DNA from: Ephydatia muelleri
Lineage: Eukaryota; Porifera; Demospongiae; Spongillida; Spongillidae
Assembly (NCBI GenBank): GCA_013339895.1
Contig: JABACO010000042.1
Span: 21,001-85,000 of the forward strand
Reading direction: 5' to 3'
DNA length: 64,000 nt
The notes under the pieces are model-generated. The model was given only the letters and a program-made list of their open reading frames with translations, was not told the origin of the DNA and did no database searches. The translations under genes and the position numbers were made by a program. The stretch's first letter is position 1. Each line of letters begins with the position of its first letter. Below are positions 32,801 through 43,896 of this stretch, in pieces.

Positions 32801-33595
32801 ACGCGCACCACGCCGTACCACCCACAGTGCAATGGAATGGTGGAGCGGTTCAATTGGACTCTATTGGACATGCTTTCCACCGCAGTTGGCAACCATCAAG
32901 CTGATTGGCAGCAGCACATACGTAAACTTTGTCTGGCTTACAACTCTAGCGTCCATTCCTCCACAGGATTTACTCCGTTCTTCTTGATGTTCGGGCGCCA
33001 GGCGAAGCTACCGATCGACCTGATGTACGGCACTAATCAGATGGAGCCGAACACTACCTCCGAGTATGCACGCTGCTTGAAAGACGCCTTGCAAGAAGCA
33101 TACGCACTGGTGAGGGAGCGCTGTCAGGCCGAACATAAAAGGCAGAAAGAGCTGTATGACCAAAAAGTGCATGGGAAGCCATTTAGCCCGGGCGAGTTGG
33201 TGTGGTTACACTCCACAGCTGTTCCTCGTGGTCGATCCAGAAAGCTACACCATCCTTGGAAAGGACCCTTTAAGGTCATGGAACAACTGGGCGAGACCAC
33301 GTACAAAATCAAAAACCTTCAAGGTCGGAGGAAAACAACATTTGTTCATTTTGACAGGCTCAAGCCGTGTGTAATATCCGATGACAAGCCAGAGAACACA
33401 GGGTCCAGAGAACAAGAACCAGTTGGTACAAATCTGGATCTGGTTGACAGCGATGACAATGATCCAGTACAGCAAGAAGAGGCAGCAGTCCCAGAAATTG
33501 CGAACCCACCTGTACCACACTTAAATGAACAATGCCGATACCCCGTGCGAGATAGACAACGCACAAAGAACTTTCCTTTTACTTTCACCAGTTAA
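29774..33595 (+). pseudogene. pol: Pol polyprotein of the gypsy element, broken
   Basis: The protease active site reads VDMGAAVSLI; the expected D-T/S-G is D-M-G, one base change. The reverse transcriptase has FCVDYRKVN, TLDLASGYWQV and YFDDIIV. RNase H starts LDTDASDVGIG. Integrase has the H-H-C-C module (HxxxVGGH...CxxC, about 32345-32470) and a core with SVDLMG, HSDQGRQFES and GMVERFNWT, then a C-terminal GPF-type module (PWKGPFKVM). Three lesions break it: a TGA at 31193-31195 just before YFDD, where a Trp codon is expected; a frameshift near 32085 in an AT repeat; and a frameshift at a seven-A run near 32680. Replication functions are therefore lost unless supplied in trans. Confidence 0.85.
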
Positions 33596-36240
33596 GGATG
33601 TCCACTCGTGACATGAAATATTTGTGTCAGACTTCCATTCTTCTTCTTCTTTTGAAGCGCTTCTCGAGAACTGGTTCCCCATGGTGATCCGATGACTCCG
33701 TTGCAAATTTGAAAAGACACTTTAAGTTGAATGGCCAATGAACTATGCTAGCACACGAATATAAGTAGCGTTCTAATCGAAGAATCTTAATGTACATGTA
33801 ATATATCCGCGCCGGTGTGAATCAATGCGTACTGAATGGAATATTAAACTACAGTGTAAGACAAAAGGATTATCCATGCATGTATAATAGTGAACGGTAC
33901 CGGTATCTCTCTAGCTTGCATGTTAAATGAATTACTTGTATCAGAGTAGTCAGATCCCGAGTACTGCCTAGTAGGGAGACACAATGGAACGAGCCATATT
34001 ATGAGTTTCCTTGGTTACGTCGTAATCCCTCCTTCCATTGTCCGATGATTTTGGTTGTCTCGACTTGTAATAGCAATGGCATAGCTAGGGTACGGCCCCT
34101 GGCAGGGTTTAGGTACTAACAACAGAGGTCGGATTAACAATAATACTCACCCGCCGAAGTAAGAACTGGTAGTAATACGGAATAACCATCTCTATTTTGA
34201 GTCGGTACTCCAGCTCAATTAAGGCATCAGCAACGAATTAATGATGGCGTGCTGTACCATAAATATATAATATCAGTAATCTTGGTGACTCCACCACCGG
34301 GCAGTGAGTTGTATGTGCTGAGAAGGAAACCATGCACCATCGACTCGCAATCGGCACATATGAACAAGCGTGTCTCAAACTTATCGCTGAGATATTGTGG
34401 TACAACTTTGAAGGCGCAACCTATGACACGCGATCGCGCAAGAGTTGCCTTGTATTTCGCGTTTGTGGGAATTATGCGTTGATGCGTGTGGTGCACTGTG
34501 GCGTTCTAGCAGCTAGGGCTTCTCTATTCATATGGATCGTACATGCGGTGGGAAGTTGCTTGCACACTTCGTGTTTCGATCAAAATCCTACGCACGCGTG
34601 ATCACAGAGAAGGCTGCATATAGCTTTCAGTACATAACGTAGAACCTATACTTTGCGTAAAATACTGTCAAAAAAAAAACCTAGTCTCGCTGTTTGGTGA
34701 TGGCTGTTGCTGAGTGTTAACTCATATTATAGCAATATAGCTCATCGTAACAAAACGTACCAAGCTATAGGAAACATCGTTCCAACATACTCCACGGACA
34801 CACGACCGGGGTCGTGAATGTATGCTGCCATGTCTGAGAGTTGGCCGGGTAGTGGTATAGTAGTATCGTACAAGAAGCAAGGCTTTGAGGAGTGCTTGGG
34901 CAATGTTATGACGCTTAATTCATTATTAATCATTTATGGCTTGAACGGGGTACTAGAATTCACATACTTGAATCTAGAAATAGACGTGCACATGGGGTAG
35001 ATATGCTATTTGCACATATAAATATGCAAATAGCTTTGGCTTCAGAATCCACTTTATAAGCTTCAATAGATCGTCCACGCGGTAAAATAGGAAAGGGAAA
35101 ATAGTGATCAAAAGTATGCCAGCCATTAAATGTATGCAGTAAAACGAAACCCCGTTTTGAAATTGATGTGGGCAAATTTTTACAGAACAGAAGATATACA
35201 AACAATGTGTTATTTGTCCCTGTATCATACTTAGGTTTATAAACTTTACTACAAGTCTTTGGTACTAAACTGTGCGCGATTGATAGAAAATACCCATAGA
35301 CTCCATGTTCAATAATTTTATTACGCATATTACGGAATTCAAAATAATTCAGGTGGGCTAAGACTGGACTTGGGGATACGTGGGGTATGGCAACCTCAGG
35401 TGGAGGCACTATTTGATGTCAAAGTTGTTGACACTGATGCTCCTTCTCATCGCACTCGTTCACCTAGCCATACGTTATTTGCGGGATCCTCCCTATCTAC
35501 CTCCTAAATGTGATGGTTGTGGTACTGCCTTAACCCTTCAGCATGCCCTTGATTGCAAGAAGGGAGGTCTTGTCATTCAAAGACACAATGAAATCAGAGA
35601 CTGCATAGGAGATATAGCATCACAGGTATGGACACATGTCATCAAAGAACCAGTTGTCAGAGAGGCTGATGTTAAGAATGCAGATGGTGGGCTAAGACTG
35701 GACTTGGGGATACGTGGGGTATGGCAACCTCAGGTGGAGGCACTATTTGATGTCAAAGTTGTTGACACTGATGCTCCTTCTCATCGCACTCGTTCACCTG
35801 AAGCCATCCTGGAGTCTAAAGCTAAAGAGAAGAAGAGGGTCTATGAGCAGGCTGTAGTTGAGCGGAGGGGTAACTTTACACCAATAGTGCTGTCAGTGGA
35901 TGGTTTGCTACACAGAGAGGCTGAACATTTCCTAAAGAGAATGGCAGCCAACCTGGCTCACAAATGGGAAAAGCCCTATTCTCAAACATGTGGATATGTT
36001 AGGGCCCGACTGGCCTTTGCTATCATAAGGGCAACCAGTTTGTGTCTAAGGGGCTCACAAGTGAAGTGGAGGAGTGGACTTGGGATGGATGATGGAGCAC
36101 CTCTCTACTCTATTTTATAGATTGCTCATGCATAGCAGCATATGTATACTGGAAGAATTTAATTTCTTTTATTTATTTATTTATTTTATTTTATTAAAAA
36201 ACTGATACAAATAATTCGTGTCCGCAATTGCTGGCCATGT
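33567..36240. repeat. Gypsy 3' end and flank, repeat copy 1 (interrupted by LINE)
   Basis: Excluding the insertion at 35351-36208, this region matches 43897-45668 from the last codons of pol to the sequence GCAATTGCTGGCCATGT. Differences are scattered substitutions and small indels. A minus-strand frame at 34960-35230 (GFVLLHTFNGWHTFDHYF) survives in both copies, but non-synonymous changes suggest it is not under selection. Confidence 0.85.
35351..36208 (+). mobile_element. 5'-truncated LINE fragment with 9-bp target duplication
   Basis: The 858-bp insertion is flanked by AAATAATTC (35342-35350 and 36209-36217); the uninterrupted site exists at about 45636. The frame at 35466-36120 encodes a zinc motif (CDGCGTALTLQHALDC), RHNEIRDC, then RLDLGIRG...FDVKVVDTDAPSH, which fits the D..(D/E)xK core of a restriction-like endonuclease, and KKRVYEQAVVERRG. 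This is the arrangement at the C-terminus of R2/NeSL-type non-LTR elements; the clade is uncertain. It ends with TTTA repeats. The first 114 bp (35352-35465) duplicate 35686-35799. Confidence 0.75.
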
Positions 36241-36780
36241 TTGCCTTAAGTAGTCACATGCGCGGCATTTATAGGCCGAAGGAGAACTTCTTTTGACTGT
36301 GCGTATTATTCTTTATAAGTACGAATTTGGTTATGGAATAGCTCAAAATTATAATATTGAATTTATAGTTGCAAACAGTGCCTCTTAACGTAATCCGCAA
36401 AATAATTAGCTCCTCTAGGATTCCAAACGCCAAAATACCGTAATGTTTGAATGTGTTCTAATTAGCAACCTAATGTCCAGCTCGAAACAGCCGTGAGTAG
36501 AGGTTAACTGTTATAAACCGTAACGTAACTATCAAGACAATTTGAATTACAATTATTATTGTACCGATACATTATCCTATCAGCTGTCACTTGCACTGGA
36601 GATGTGGAGCGCATCAATTAGGTACAATGATGCAAGCAGGGATCGAACTACGTATGCTCTTGGCTTCATGCTTTCATCTTCTGAGACGCAGGTGTTTTGG
36701 TGAGTATACTGTGTGAATTTTAATAGTAGCGTAGGGTTTGTTCGGCAGTGGGTAGTGTTCGGCCCTATGTGCATGTCTTG
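36241..36780. other. No gene seen
   Basis: AT-rich flank after the LINE insertion site. No recognisable feature. Confidence 0.35.
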
Positions 36781-36792
36781 GAAGGAGTAGAT

Positions 36793-37118
36793 ATGGCCTT
36801 CTCCCTATACTAGTACAGTTGGCCATCTCTCTATAATGGTGTATCTCCCTGTAGGGCCTACTGTAACCAGTGGTAGCCTTCTCCCTTTACTCCCGAACCG
36901 TTAATTGCCTGTCTCCTTATACTGTTGGTCTTCTTCCTTTATTGTTAGACTGGTGGCCTTCTCCCTGTACTGCTGGTCTTCTCCCTATACTGTTCGCCTT
37001 GTCTTTATAAAGTTGGCCTTCTCCTATACTGTTGGTCTTCTCCCTACTGAGTATACTGTTGGCTTCTCCATTTACTGTTGGCCTTCTCCCTATACTGTTG
37101 GCCTTCTCCCAATTCTGG
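36793..37118. repeat. Minisatellite, 18-20-bp unit
   Basis: Imperfect tandem copies of CTTCTCCCTATACTGTTGGC with length variation. Open frames across it (YTVGLLP) are repeat artefacts. Confidence 0.85.
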
Positions 37119-37439
37119 AAAAATGAAATAGGCCTATATTTCGCCATGTACTGTTATAACGTTAGTGTGTTAAATATAGGCCTATTTCAATTTTCCAGTC
37201 AAATTTCTGTCACTCTTGTTTCCGTGCTTTTTACACCACCATTGGTCAATCCTATACACCAACAACTTTCTTGTTAGAGAATGTTTTTATTTACTTGTTT
37301 CATCAGTTTTTTCCTCTGTCGTAGTAGCACGTAGACCTTTTTGTGTTGTCACAAATTCATTTTACGTTTCGAAGGGAGGGAGGTTAAAAAATTTAATAAT
37401 AAGTATATGAGTTTTTAATGTACTGTACGGTTCTCCTGC

Positions 37440-37800
37440 CTTGTCCTCTTCCTCACCCCCAGCCTCGTCTCTGACCTTGGCGGCCTGGTTTCGGCCATGA
37501 GAGCCATGCGGGTGGTGGTGGCAGCGGCCAGGGTGGCAGCAGGCGAAGTGGTGGTGGGGGCACTGATGCCAATACTGGTGCCAGTGGTGGGGCTGGTGCA
37601 GGTAGCGGTGCTCCTGCTGCTGCTGGTGCCGGTTGGGGCAGTGCTGCAGCTGCTGCTTCTGCTGCTGGCATTGGGGGCAGCTCTGCTGCTGGGTGGTGGT
37701 GGCGGTGGGGGCAGCTCTGCTGCTGCTGCTGGGGATGGGGGCAGCTCTGCTACTGCTGGCGGTGGGGGCAGCTCTGCTACTGCTGGCAGCGGATGGTAGG
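37440..37800. repeat. GCTGCTG/GGGGCAG low-complexity tract
   Basis: Triplet-rich DNA with units like GTGGGGGCAGCTCTGCTGCT. It gives long Leu/Val/Ala frames on the plus strand and Ser/Gln/His/Pro frames on the minus strand; none has domain content. A short minus-strand coding exon cannot be excluded. Confidence 0.7.
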
Positions 37801-37937
37801 GGGGCAGCACTGCATCTGACAAAGAGTATAGAAACAATGTGCAAGGATTTAGTTGTCACCTTTTTCATTCTCAGCAAGCAAAGTGCACTATTTGGCAAGT
37901 GAGTTGCTTTTATACATGAAAAGCCTTTACATGTGTG

Positions 37938-38027
37938 CCGGCTGTGCTACAATTTTATTGGTCCAATTTCATTCGTACATCACCAATTGGTCTACATATT
38001 CATGACCTCACAGATAAGGGGGAGTGG

Positions 38028-38091
<64 letters not shown>

Positions 38092-38162
38092 TGCCAGCTG
38101 TGCTAAAATTCTATTGGTCCAATTTTATCTATTCACTGGATTGGTCTGCATAACTCATGACC
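37938..38162. repeat. (GT)n microsatellite between two direct repeats
   Basis: The pure GT run at about 38029-38089 is flanked by two imperfect copies of a roughly 70-bp sequence (GCTGTGCTAAAATTCTATTG type) at 37945-38010 and 38095-38162. Confidence 0.85.
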
Positions 38163-38211
38163 CCCCAAAGGTGCCATTGTGCTGAAAATGGAAGTTCGTT
38201 CATGCTCCAAA

Positions 38212-39640
38212 TTAAAAGGTGTTAACAATGTTTACATGGGAAAGACCTCCCCTCCAATGATGAATGGACATTTGGAACAGTGACTTTGTCCTCAACACTA
38301 ATGCCACTTCACTAGTGTACTTGGGACACTCATTTGCACATTTCCATTTCAAGGGGTGCTTGGTATCCTTATCTCTGTCCCCTATCTCCTCTGCCACTAC
38401 ATATCTACCATTGAGGTCTACTGGAATGGCCCAAAGTCATTTTGTGTAAGTGTACGAAAAGTAAGGTTCAGAGCCAGCAGTGTGATACACATGCCCATCA
38501 TTTTCTTCTAATTTCGATGCACTAACTTCCCGGATAGTTTTTAGCAATGACCCTGCTTTTGCTTTTCGTTCGCTCAGTGCTTTAGAAACCAATGCATCTG
38601 CACCAATCTTACTTACTGCTGCACAGGCAGATCTTGTAACAACCTTTTGAGCTAGCAATGGATGAGACTTACAAAAGGCATCATTTACTTCACTTAGAAG
38701 CTCACTATCGCTACGAATAGTTTTTTCAAGACCACCATTATACTCCATTAGTGCATGAGATTTGGGTTCATACAAGGAGTAGCTCTATGGGAGAAGGATA
38801 TGGTTGCAGTAATTTTCAGTGCTCAACCCTAGCAAATGCAATTAAATTCATACACAGTTACAGGCGAGCTGCCGTTGTACATCAGATTACGAAGCCTTTT
38901 TGTACATCAGATTAGGGATGACACCCCAATATTCAATAGACAGGTCACAAAGGACTGTACACAACAGTTGGGTCACCAATGTCCATGCATGCTTTACATT
39001 AGTCTGGGGACCAGACGACTGGCTTTCAGCAGTCAAGCCAGTCGTCTGGTCCCCATACTAGCTTTACATGTGAATTAAGTGATTGGTTTTGTGCAGATCC
39101 CTTACATGCGTGCTGTACACATGTTGCATGCACATCTTCCTGTAGCTTTTTAATGCTAGTGCAATACAACATACCTTTGGGTGGTAGTGTAGTTCGGTGA
39201 CCCCTGCGATACCGCTTCCTCTCGGCAGCACGTTTAGCCAATCGGACAGCGGGGTCATTCCAATACCGATTCCTTTCAGATGCCTTAATGGCAGCTGAAT
39301 TGTCCTCGTATTTCTGCCTTTTAGCAATGCGGTTCTCCTCGACGTCCTCTTTATATCGCTGCCTTTGCTCTGATTGCTTAGATTCAATATCTGCGTTGTA
39401 GCTGTCGCCTTCTTCAGGATCGGCCTTGTAGCTGTCGCGTACAGAGGCCTTCTTCTTTTCGGGATCGGCCTTGTAGCGGTCGCGTACAGAGGTCTTCTTC
39501 TTTTCGGGATCGGCCTTGTAGCGGTCGCGTACAAAGACCTTCTTTTCGGGATCGGCCTTGTAGCGGTCGCGTACAAAGGCCTTCTTTTCCGGATCGGCCT
39601 TGTAGCTCAGTTGTCTAACGGCACTTACCCGGTTGTTCAA
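38212..39640 (-). pseudogene. KADPEKK-repeat protein, decayed
   Basis: The minus strand from 39640 encodes four to five copies of a 14-16-residue unit, (R/S)YKADPEKK(K)ASVRD. A diverging series follows (RQRYKEDVEENRIAKRQKYED, RNRYWNDPAVRLAKRAAERKRY), a very basic helical repeat. The frame ends inside the 61-bp foldback insertion at 39000-39060. Beyond it, 38775-38440 (LLSEVNDAFCKSHPLLAQK) and 38397-38212 (KWKCANECPKYTSEV) lie in one common frame, separated by a TGA at 38437-38439. Such repeat proteins are abundant in sponge genomes, as I remember them, often beside mobile elements; function unknown. The 5' end runs into the palindromic region at 39627. Confidence 0.5.
39000..39060. mobile_element. 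61-bp foldback (MITE-like) element with 9-bp TSD
   Basis: Two 26-bp arms (39000-39025 and 39035-39060) are inverted with one mismatch around a 9-nt loop. The element is bounded by perfect GCTTTACAT duplications at 38991-38999 and 39061-39069. The ends read TAGTCTGGGG and CCCCATACTA. A 9-bp duplication is typical of Mutator-like elements; affiliation is inference. Confidence 0.85.
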
Positions 39641-39955
39641 CGGGACTAACCCGACTGTTCAATGGGTTATCCGTATAGTTTACCCGGCTGTACCCGCTTG
39701 TAGAACGCGACTTACCCGGCTGTTCAACAGGACTTATGACAGACCATATGGAAACAAAAACTACACCGGATAACCCATTGAACAATTGGGTTAGTCCCGT
39801 TGAACAACCGGGTAAACTATATTGTCCCGTTAGACAACCGGATAGTTATAACGCAACCGGGTACCCGGTTGGATAACCGGGTACCCGGTTGATCAACCGG
39901 GTGCCCGGTTGATCAACCGGCGTCCCGTTGCTCAACGGGACAAATTGATCATCGG
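39627..39955. repeat. Inverted repeats rich in CCGGTTGATCAACCGG, left end of the integrase element
   Basis: Arms 39627-39673 and 39767-39813 (47 bp) are near-perfect inverted copies. From 39820 to 39940 follow six to seven palindromic ACCGGGTACCCGGTTGATCA-like motifs. The same GGTTGATCAACCGG core occurs at 46840-46970, on the other side of the minus-strand gene. Confidence 0.7.
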
Positions 39956-39994
39956 TCCCTTACCTCCCTGTCCATGAGTTATAATTCATGAGTG

Positions 39995-41690
39995 TCAATG
40001 CATCACTGAAACAAATACAACAATAAGAATGCTATCATGGTATATCGTAACAAATACCAGCACACGACTGACAGTTCCAGACAAGTTTTTTTTGTTATGA
40101 ATGACTTTTGAGGGAACAGACACACAGGATTTATGAAACCATTCTTTACAGGAGAAACATTGTATCATGGTGCCTTCAGCGATGAGACGGCAAATACAAT
40201 AAATAGAAATGGTTTCTGTGGTGTGTTGCTGTGGGTTTCGGTGACCATGGGTTGGGAACAATGACATGTGTCCAATTTCAAAGCAGTTGATAACGTGCTG
40301 CCTCATTTTTTCCTGATCAAAATAAATCATGGCAGGATCTTGTCCATAAGTTATTGCAGTTGCAAATGCTATTGAGAACAAGCCGCAATCACTTGTATTA
40401 GCTTGTTTTTGGACATCAATGCATGTAATGGATTACAATATCAGGTTGACAAGACTGCAAAATATCTGCCACTAACTTTTGCTCATGATGAGGCAGTTGC
40501 CCATGGTTGCTATCATACACTTTGACAGTAGATGGTGGTACACCAATGGTAGATATTGTTATCCAATGATTGTTGTTAATGTTCAATATCTGAATAAAGG
40601 GTGTTCTTTTAGGTTCCATTTGAAACTTAAAAGACAGAATAGTAGACTGAAATCCATCAGTAGATGCCTTGCATGGGTTTTGTTTCTTTAACAAGTACTG
40701 TGTTGCATTAATTAAGTCATCATCTAGCCACTGATTTGGAGACTTCAGCACTTCTTTGTGTGATTGTGTTAAAAGACTTCCACAAATAGAGGTCCATGGT
40801 TTCACTACTTCCTTTGCTGGACTTGCATCTGATACAACATCAATTTGTTTGGTTGACAGCAACATAGTATCTTTGCAATTTGTGCATGTATGACCTGGAT
40901 GGCACAATGATAGACACATCCTATTTCCTGATCTGCATGAGCATTTTTTCTTGCTGTGACACCCACTTCTACAGCTAGAACCTATACATGTAAATGTAGA
41001 GATTAGATGAATTTTCAAATATGTACTAAAACTGACACAAAAATTCGTATTTATTTATAACATACATCAAGTGAGAAAAATTAAACTGAGACAATAAATG
41101 AAATTAAAATTAAATGAACGAATTCCAAGGTGCCTGATTTTTTGCAGCTTCTTTCAAACTTACTCGAGGTTCATTTTCCCATCCATCCAATGGTATGTCA
41201 TACTGACATTTATAAGGCTCTAAATCGCCAGCCTGATAACATCTCTGAATTACTCCGGATTTACAACGGAGACGATGTAATGATTGTGCTTTACCAATTA
41301 CCTCGACAACGATACATGGTAGTCGCAATAGGTCTGTGCAACTCCGATCAATGCGCGGTATCCGAATACTGACATGCTCTCCAACTCTAAACTCACGAAC
41401 TTTGTGCATCTTTGAAAACTTTTCTTGCATCTTTAATGCAGTTTTCATATAGTTCACGTCTGCTTTCTCTCGTACGAGTCTGTGCTTCTCAATTATTGCG
41501 AGTTGTTTTTGTCTGCCTACAAATTGATCTTCAGTTTTTGCTTCAGAGTCCTAAATGTGAAGTGTTTTATCCTTCTCTTCTGTTTCAGACTCAGAGTTGC
41601 AACATCTACTCACACCATCACCTAGTTTTGAATTAGTGTTACTATCATTGCTGGTCACATCCTGAGAATTGTTAAAGATAGTATGGGAAC
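39995..41690 (-). pseudogene. C-terminal half: integrase tail, Cys-rich, Ulp1-like protease, PHD finger
   Basis: From about 41690 down, a Ser/Glu-rich linker with one in-frame stop leads to the integrase C-terminal module (41457-41110: FRVGEHVSIRIPRIDR, LPCIVVEVIGKA, ending QAPWNSFI). At 41018-40890 is a Cys-rich block (CRSGCHSKKKCSCRSGNRMC). The Ulp1-like domain (40780-40330) has QWLDDDLINATQYLL, catalytic His in NNNHWITIS, Asp in VYDSNHG and, after a one-base frameshift near 40425, the Cys in SDCGLFSIAFA. At 40200-40090 a PHD finger reads YCICRLIAEGTMIQCFSCKE, then WFHKSC. Ulp1 proteases cleave SUMO-like conjugates; PHD fingers read histone tails. Confidence 0.65.
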
Positions 41691-41699
41691 AAGAACTGT

Positions 41700-43896
41700 G
41701 TTGGATGACATCACTCAAAGTTGGTCATGTCCAGCAATTTCGGACATCCATACACGTCTGTACATTGAAAACTCATGTAAAGTATTTGATTGTTTTTAAA
41801 CATTAACGCAGTTGGATTAATTTTTAAAATATAAAAAATGCATTCTTTTATTTTTCGCTTTCATTTTGCGAGCCGGAGAATCAACAACAAAATTAATTAC
41901 TTTTGCTATTACGTAATAATATTATTTAGAAGTCAATAATGTTTAATAACATCAAATGGTGGGCGCGCCCTTATAGTGCAAATTGGTGCCTGTGTGAGTG
42001 GGAGGAGCGTGTCGTTGCTAGTAATGTGCCCTTGGTTCAATACATTTGAATATTTCTTTCATCGGCTTGAACGTACGCGTGCGCTCGGCGTATACTTTCT
42101 ACGACTGCGTACGTTAACGGTCCGTTCCTACATCTTGATACCTCATCCCGATATGCGCAATGGCACACCACGCGCGCGCGCGCCACATACTCCCAGCTCT
42201 TTTTGCTGGGGTGCACATTAGGAAGAATCACTTTAGCTGATGCTGATTAACTGGGTTGGTCTGTACCCAGGGCAAGAATGGGTTAAATATCTCTAGCTGC
42301 TGGTTAGTAGTGTTGTCTGGGTGTGGTCTGTACCGTGGGCAAGATTGGGTGAAATCTATCTACTTGTGTTGCCTGGGTGTGGCCAGTATCCTGGGCAAGA
42401 ATGGGTTAAATATCTCTAGCTGCTAGTTAGTTGTGTTGTCTGACTGTGGTCTGTACCCTGGGCAAGACTCCACCTATCTTGTGAAGAAGTAAGTATAATA
42501 TTTCCAACTTACATTTCATTGTCATGCTCATCAAATAAATTATGAATTAGTTACTGTTGTCATTGTCATTTCTCACAAAGATATCAGAATACTAAAAGCC
42601 TGCTAAAAGCCGTTAGCCCTCTCACTCCATCCCCATACTTCTGCCTACACATAATCAGCAGTATAAAAATAGCAGCAGACATTTATAGTGCATGGTAATA
42701 TTTGAACAAAGACATCACTTCTCATATAGAGATCAGAATGCTTCCCACCCCACATCCTTCCTGGCCTCCCCTCTCACCTGTAGGAAATATGCAAACCATA
42801 TATGTTTTCTATGCATCTGATTCTGTGTACTATGCAGGGATGAACTTATATGGTTTATGTGATGAGCCCTGCTGCACATATGTCAGTTATCATTGTTCCT
42901 GCATCGTCTATTGGGGAGTCCTTTGTATAAGATCCTGCAGGTGGTCTACTTTAGAACCTCTGTTATCTTGTCCTGACCACATCAGCTGGTATTCTTTTGT
43001 AAAGGTCATGGTCTTCCACAACATGCATTTTTTTTTGTTTACATTGCTCTTTAAAGATACTGAAGATGGCACGAGCTAGTCAAGAAGTCTTGTAGGTGGT
43101 TAAATATCTGTTGAAATCGTTCATGAATTGTTACAGTACTGTGTCACATACAATTAACCTTCAGGGATTGCTGACCTTTGTACTGCTTCTCTACGTTTAG
43201 CTCGGAGGGTCTCAATTCCACCTTCATGCCAGTAAGCAGAGTCCCGCTTAGTATATGCCCTCTTTTCTCTACTATATTCCTGCAGCACCTCCAGCCTGTA
43301 CTCTGTCATCATAATGTCAGCTGGTGCATCCCATCAATTGCTAGAGAAGTAGTTTCTTTTTGCATCATCGTTGTGTTTCTCAACATCTGAAGTGCATAAA
43401 TAACTATCAAGAAAGAAGTACAGTGCATTGCCAATCTTGACATGAAAATTGTTTCAAATTTCCGTATTGGCATATAATGTTTGGGACATGGTATACTATT
43501 GCGTGCATGTAAGGAGTTACATATTTCTTTTGGTGACCCTCTTCTATGATGCTTAAGAAGAGTTGAACCCATTGTTCGGCCTGTATAGACAGAATAGAGT
43601 AGCATCTCATCCTTATTATATTTGCACACTAGCTAAACTTACCTTTCAGTGAAATTGCATTCTGCGTTGCATGGGTGATTAAATCTTCAAAATCCTTAGG
43701 ATTCCGTATGCCAACAACGAAAAGAAGTCATTTGGTGATAAGTGATTTGACTCACTGCACATAGTACCTCCCATAACTTCACTACTGTTGTGCGCAGGGC
43801 ACTAGGCAGAGAGATGTCTTTCATCTATGAAGGAAGCAGCTGGTATACACAATGTACATGTATGATGAATGTTACTAATGTCAAGTGTATTTGTAC
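41700..43896. other. Non-coding interruption of the integrase element
   Basis: No convincing gene. It contains the tandem repeat at 42250-42475, a CG-alternating run (about 42170-42182), and AT-rich DNA. A minus-strand open stretch at 43309-43629 has no recognised domain. Confidence 0.4.
42250..42475. repeat. Tandem repeat, four units of 56-67 bp
   Basis: Units share GTGTTGTCTGGGTGTGGTCT, a variable TGTACCCTGGGCAAGAATGG core and AAATATCTCTAGCTGCT. GGGCAAGA recurs at spacings of 67, 56 and 67 bases. Confidence 0.85.

Larger units (their letters stand above)
28953..33595 (+). mobile_element. Ty3/gypsy-type retrotransposon internal region
   Basis: Gag, then protease, reverse transcriptase, RNase H and integrase in that order, which is the Ty3/gypsy (Metaviridae) arrangement. 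No 5' LTR or primer-binding site is recognisable before gag: the element abuts low-complexity DNA. At the 3' side, a candidate LTR runs from TGTCC near 33599 to GACA near 33863, with a TATAAGTA box and ATTAAA inside. The same sequence plus a further 1.5 kb recurs at 43.9-45.7 kb, so I cannot fix the LTR. The element is inactive as sequenced. Confidence 0.85.

Noticed and set aside
33599-33863. 3' LTR of the gypsy element (TGTCC to GACA)
   Set aside because: Plausible ends and TATA-like box, but no matching 5' LTR, and similarity to the second copy continues 1.5 kb further, so not annotated as an LTR.
34960-35230. Minus-strand frame preserved in both gypsy-flank copies
   Set aside because: Differences between copies change amino acids freely; no domain recognised.
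37362-37902. Frames of 72-178 aa in the GCTG-rich tract
   Set aside because: Low-complexity in every frame; no domain, no splice support.
42702-43079. 125-aa plus-strand frame
   Set aside because: No domain, no splice context, AT-rich DNA inside an interrupted element.
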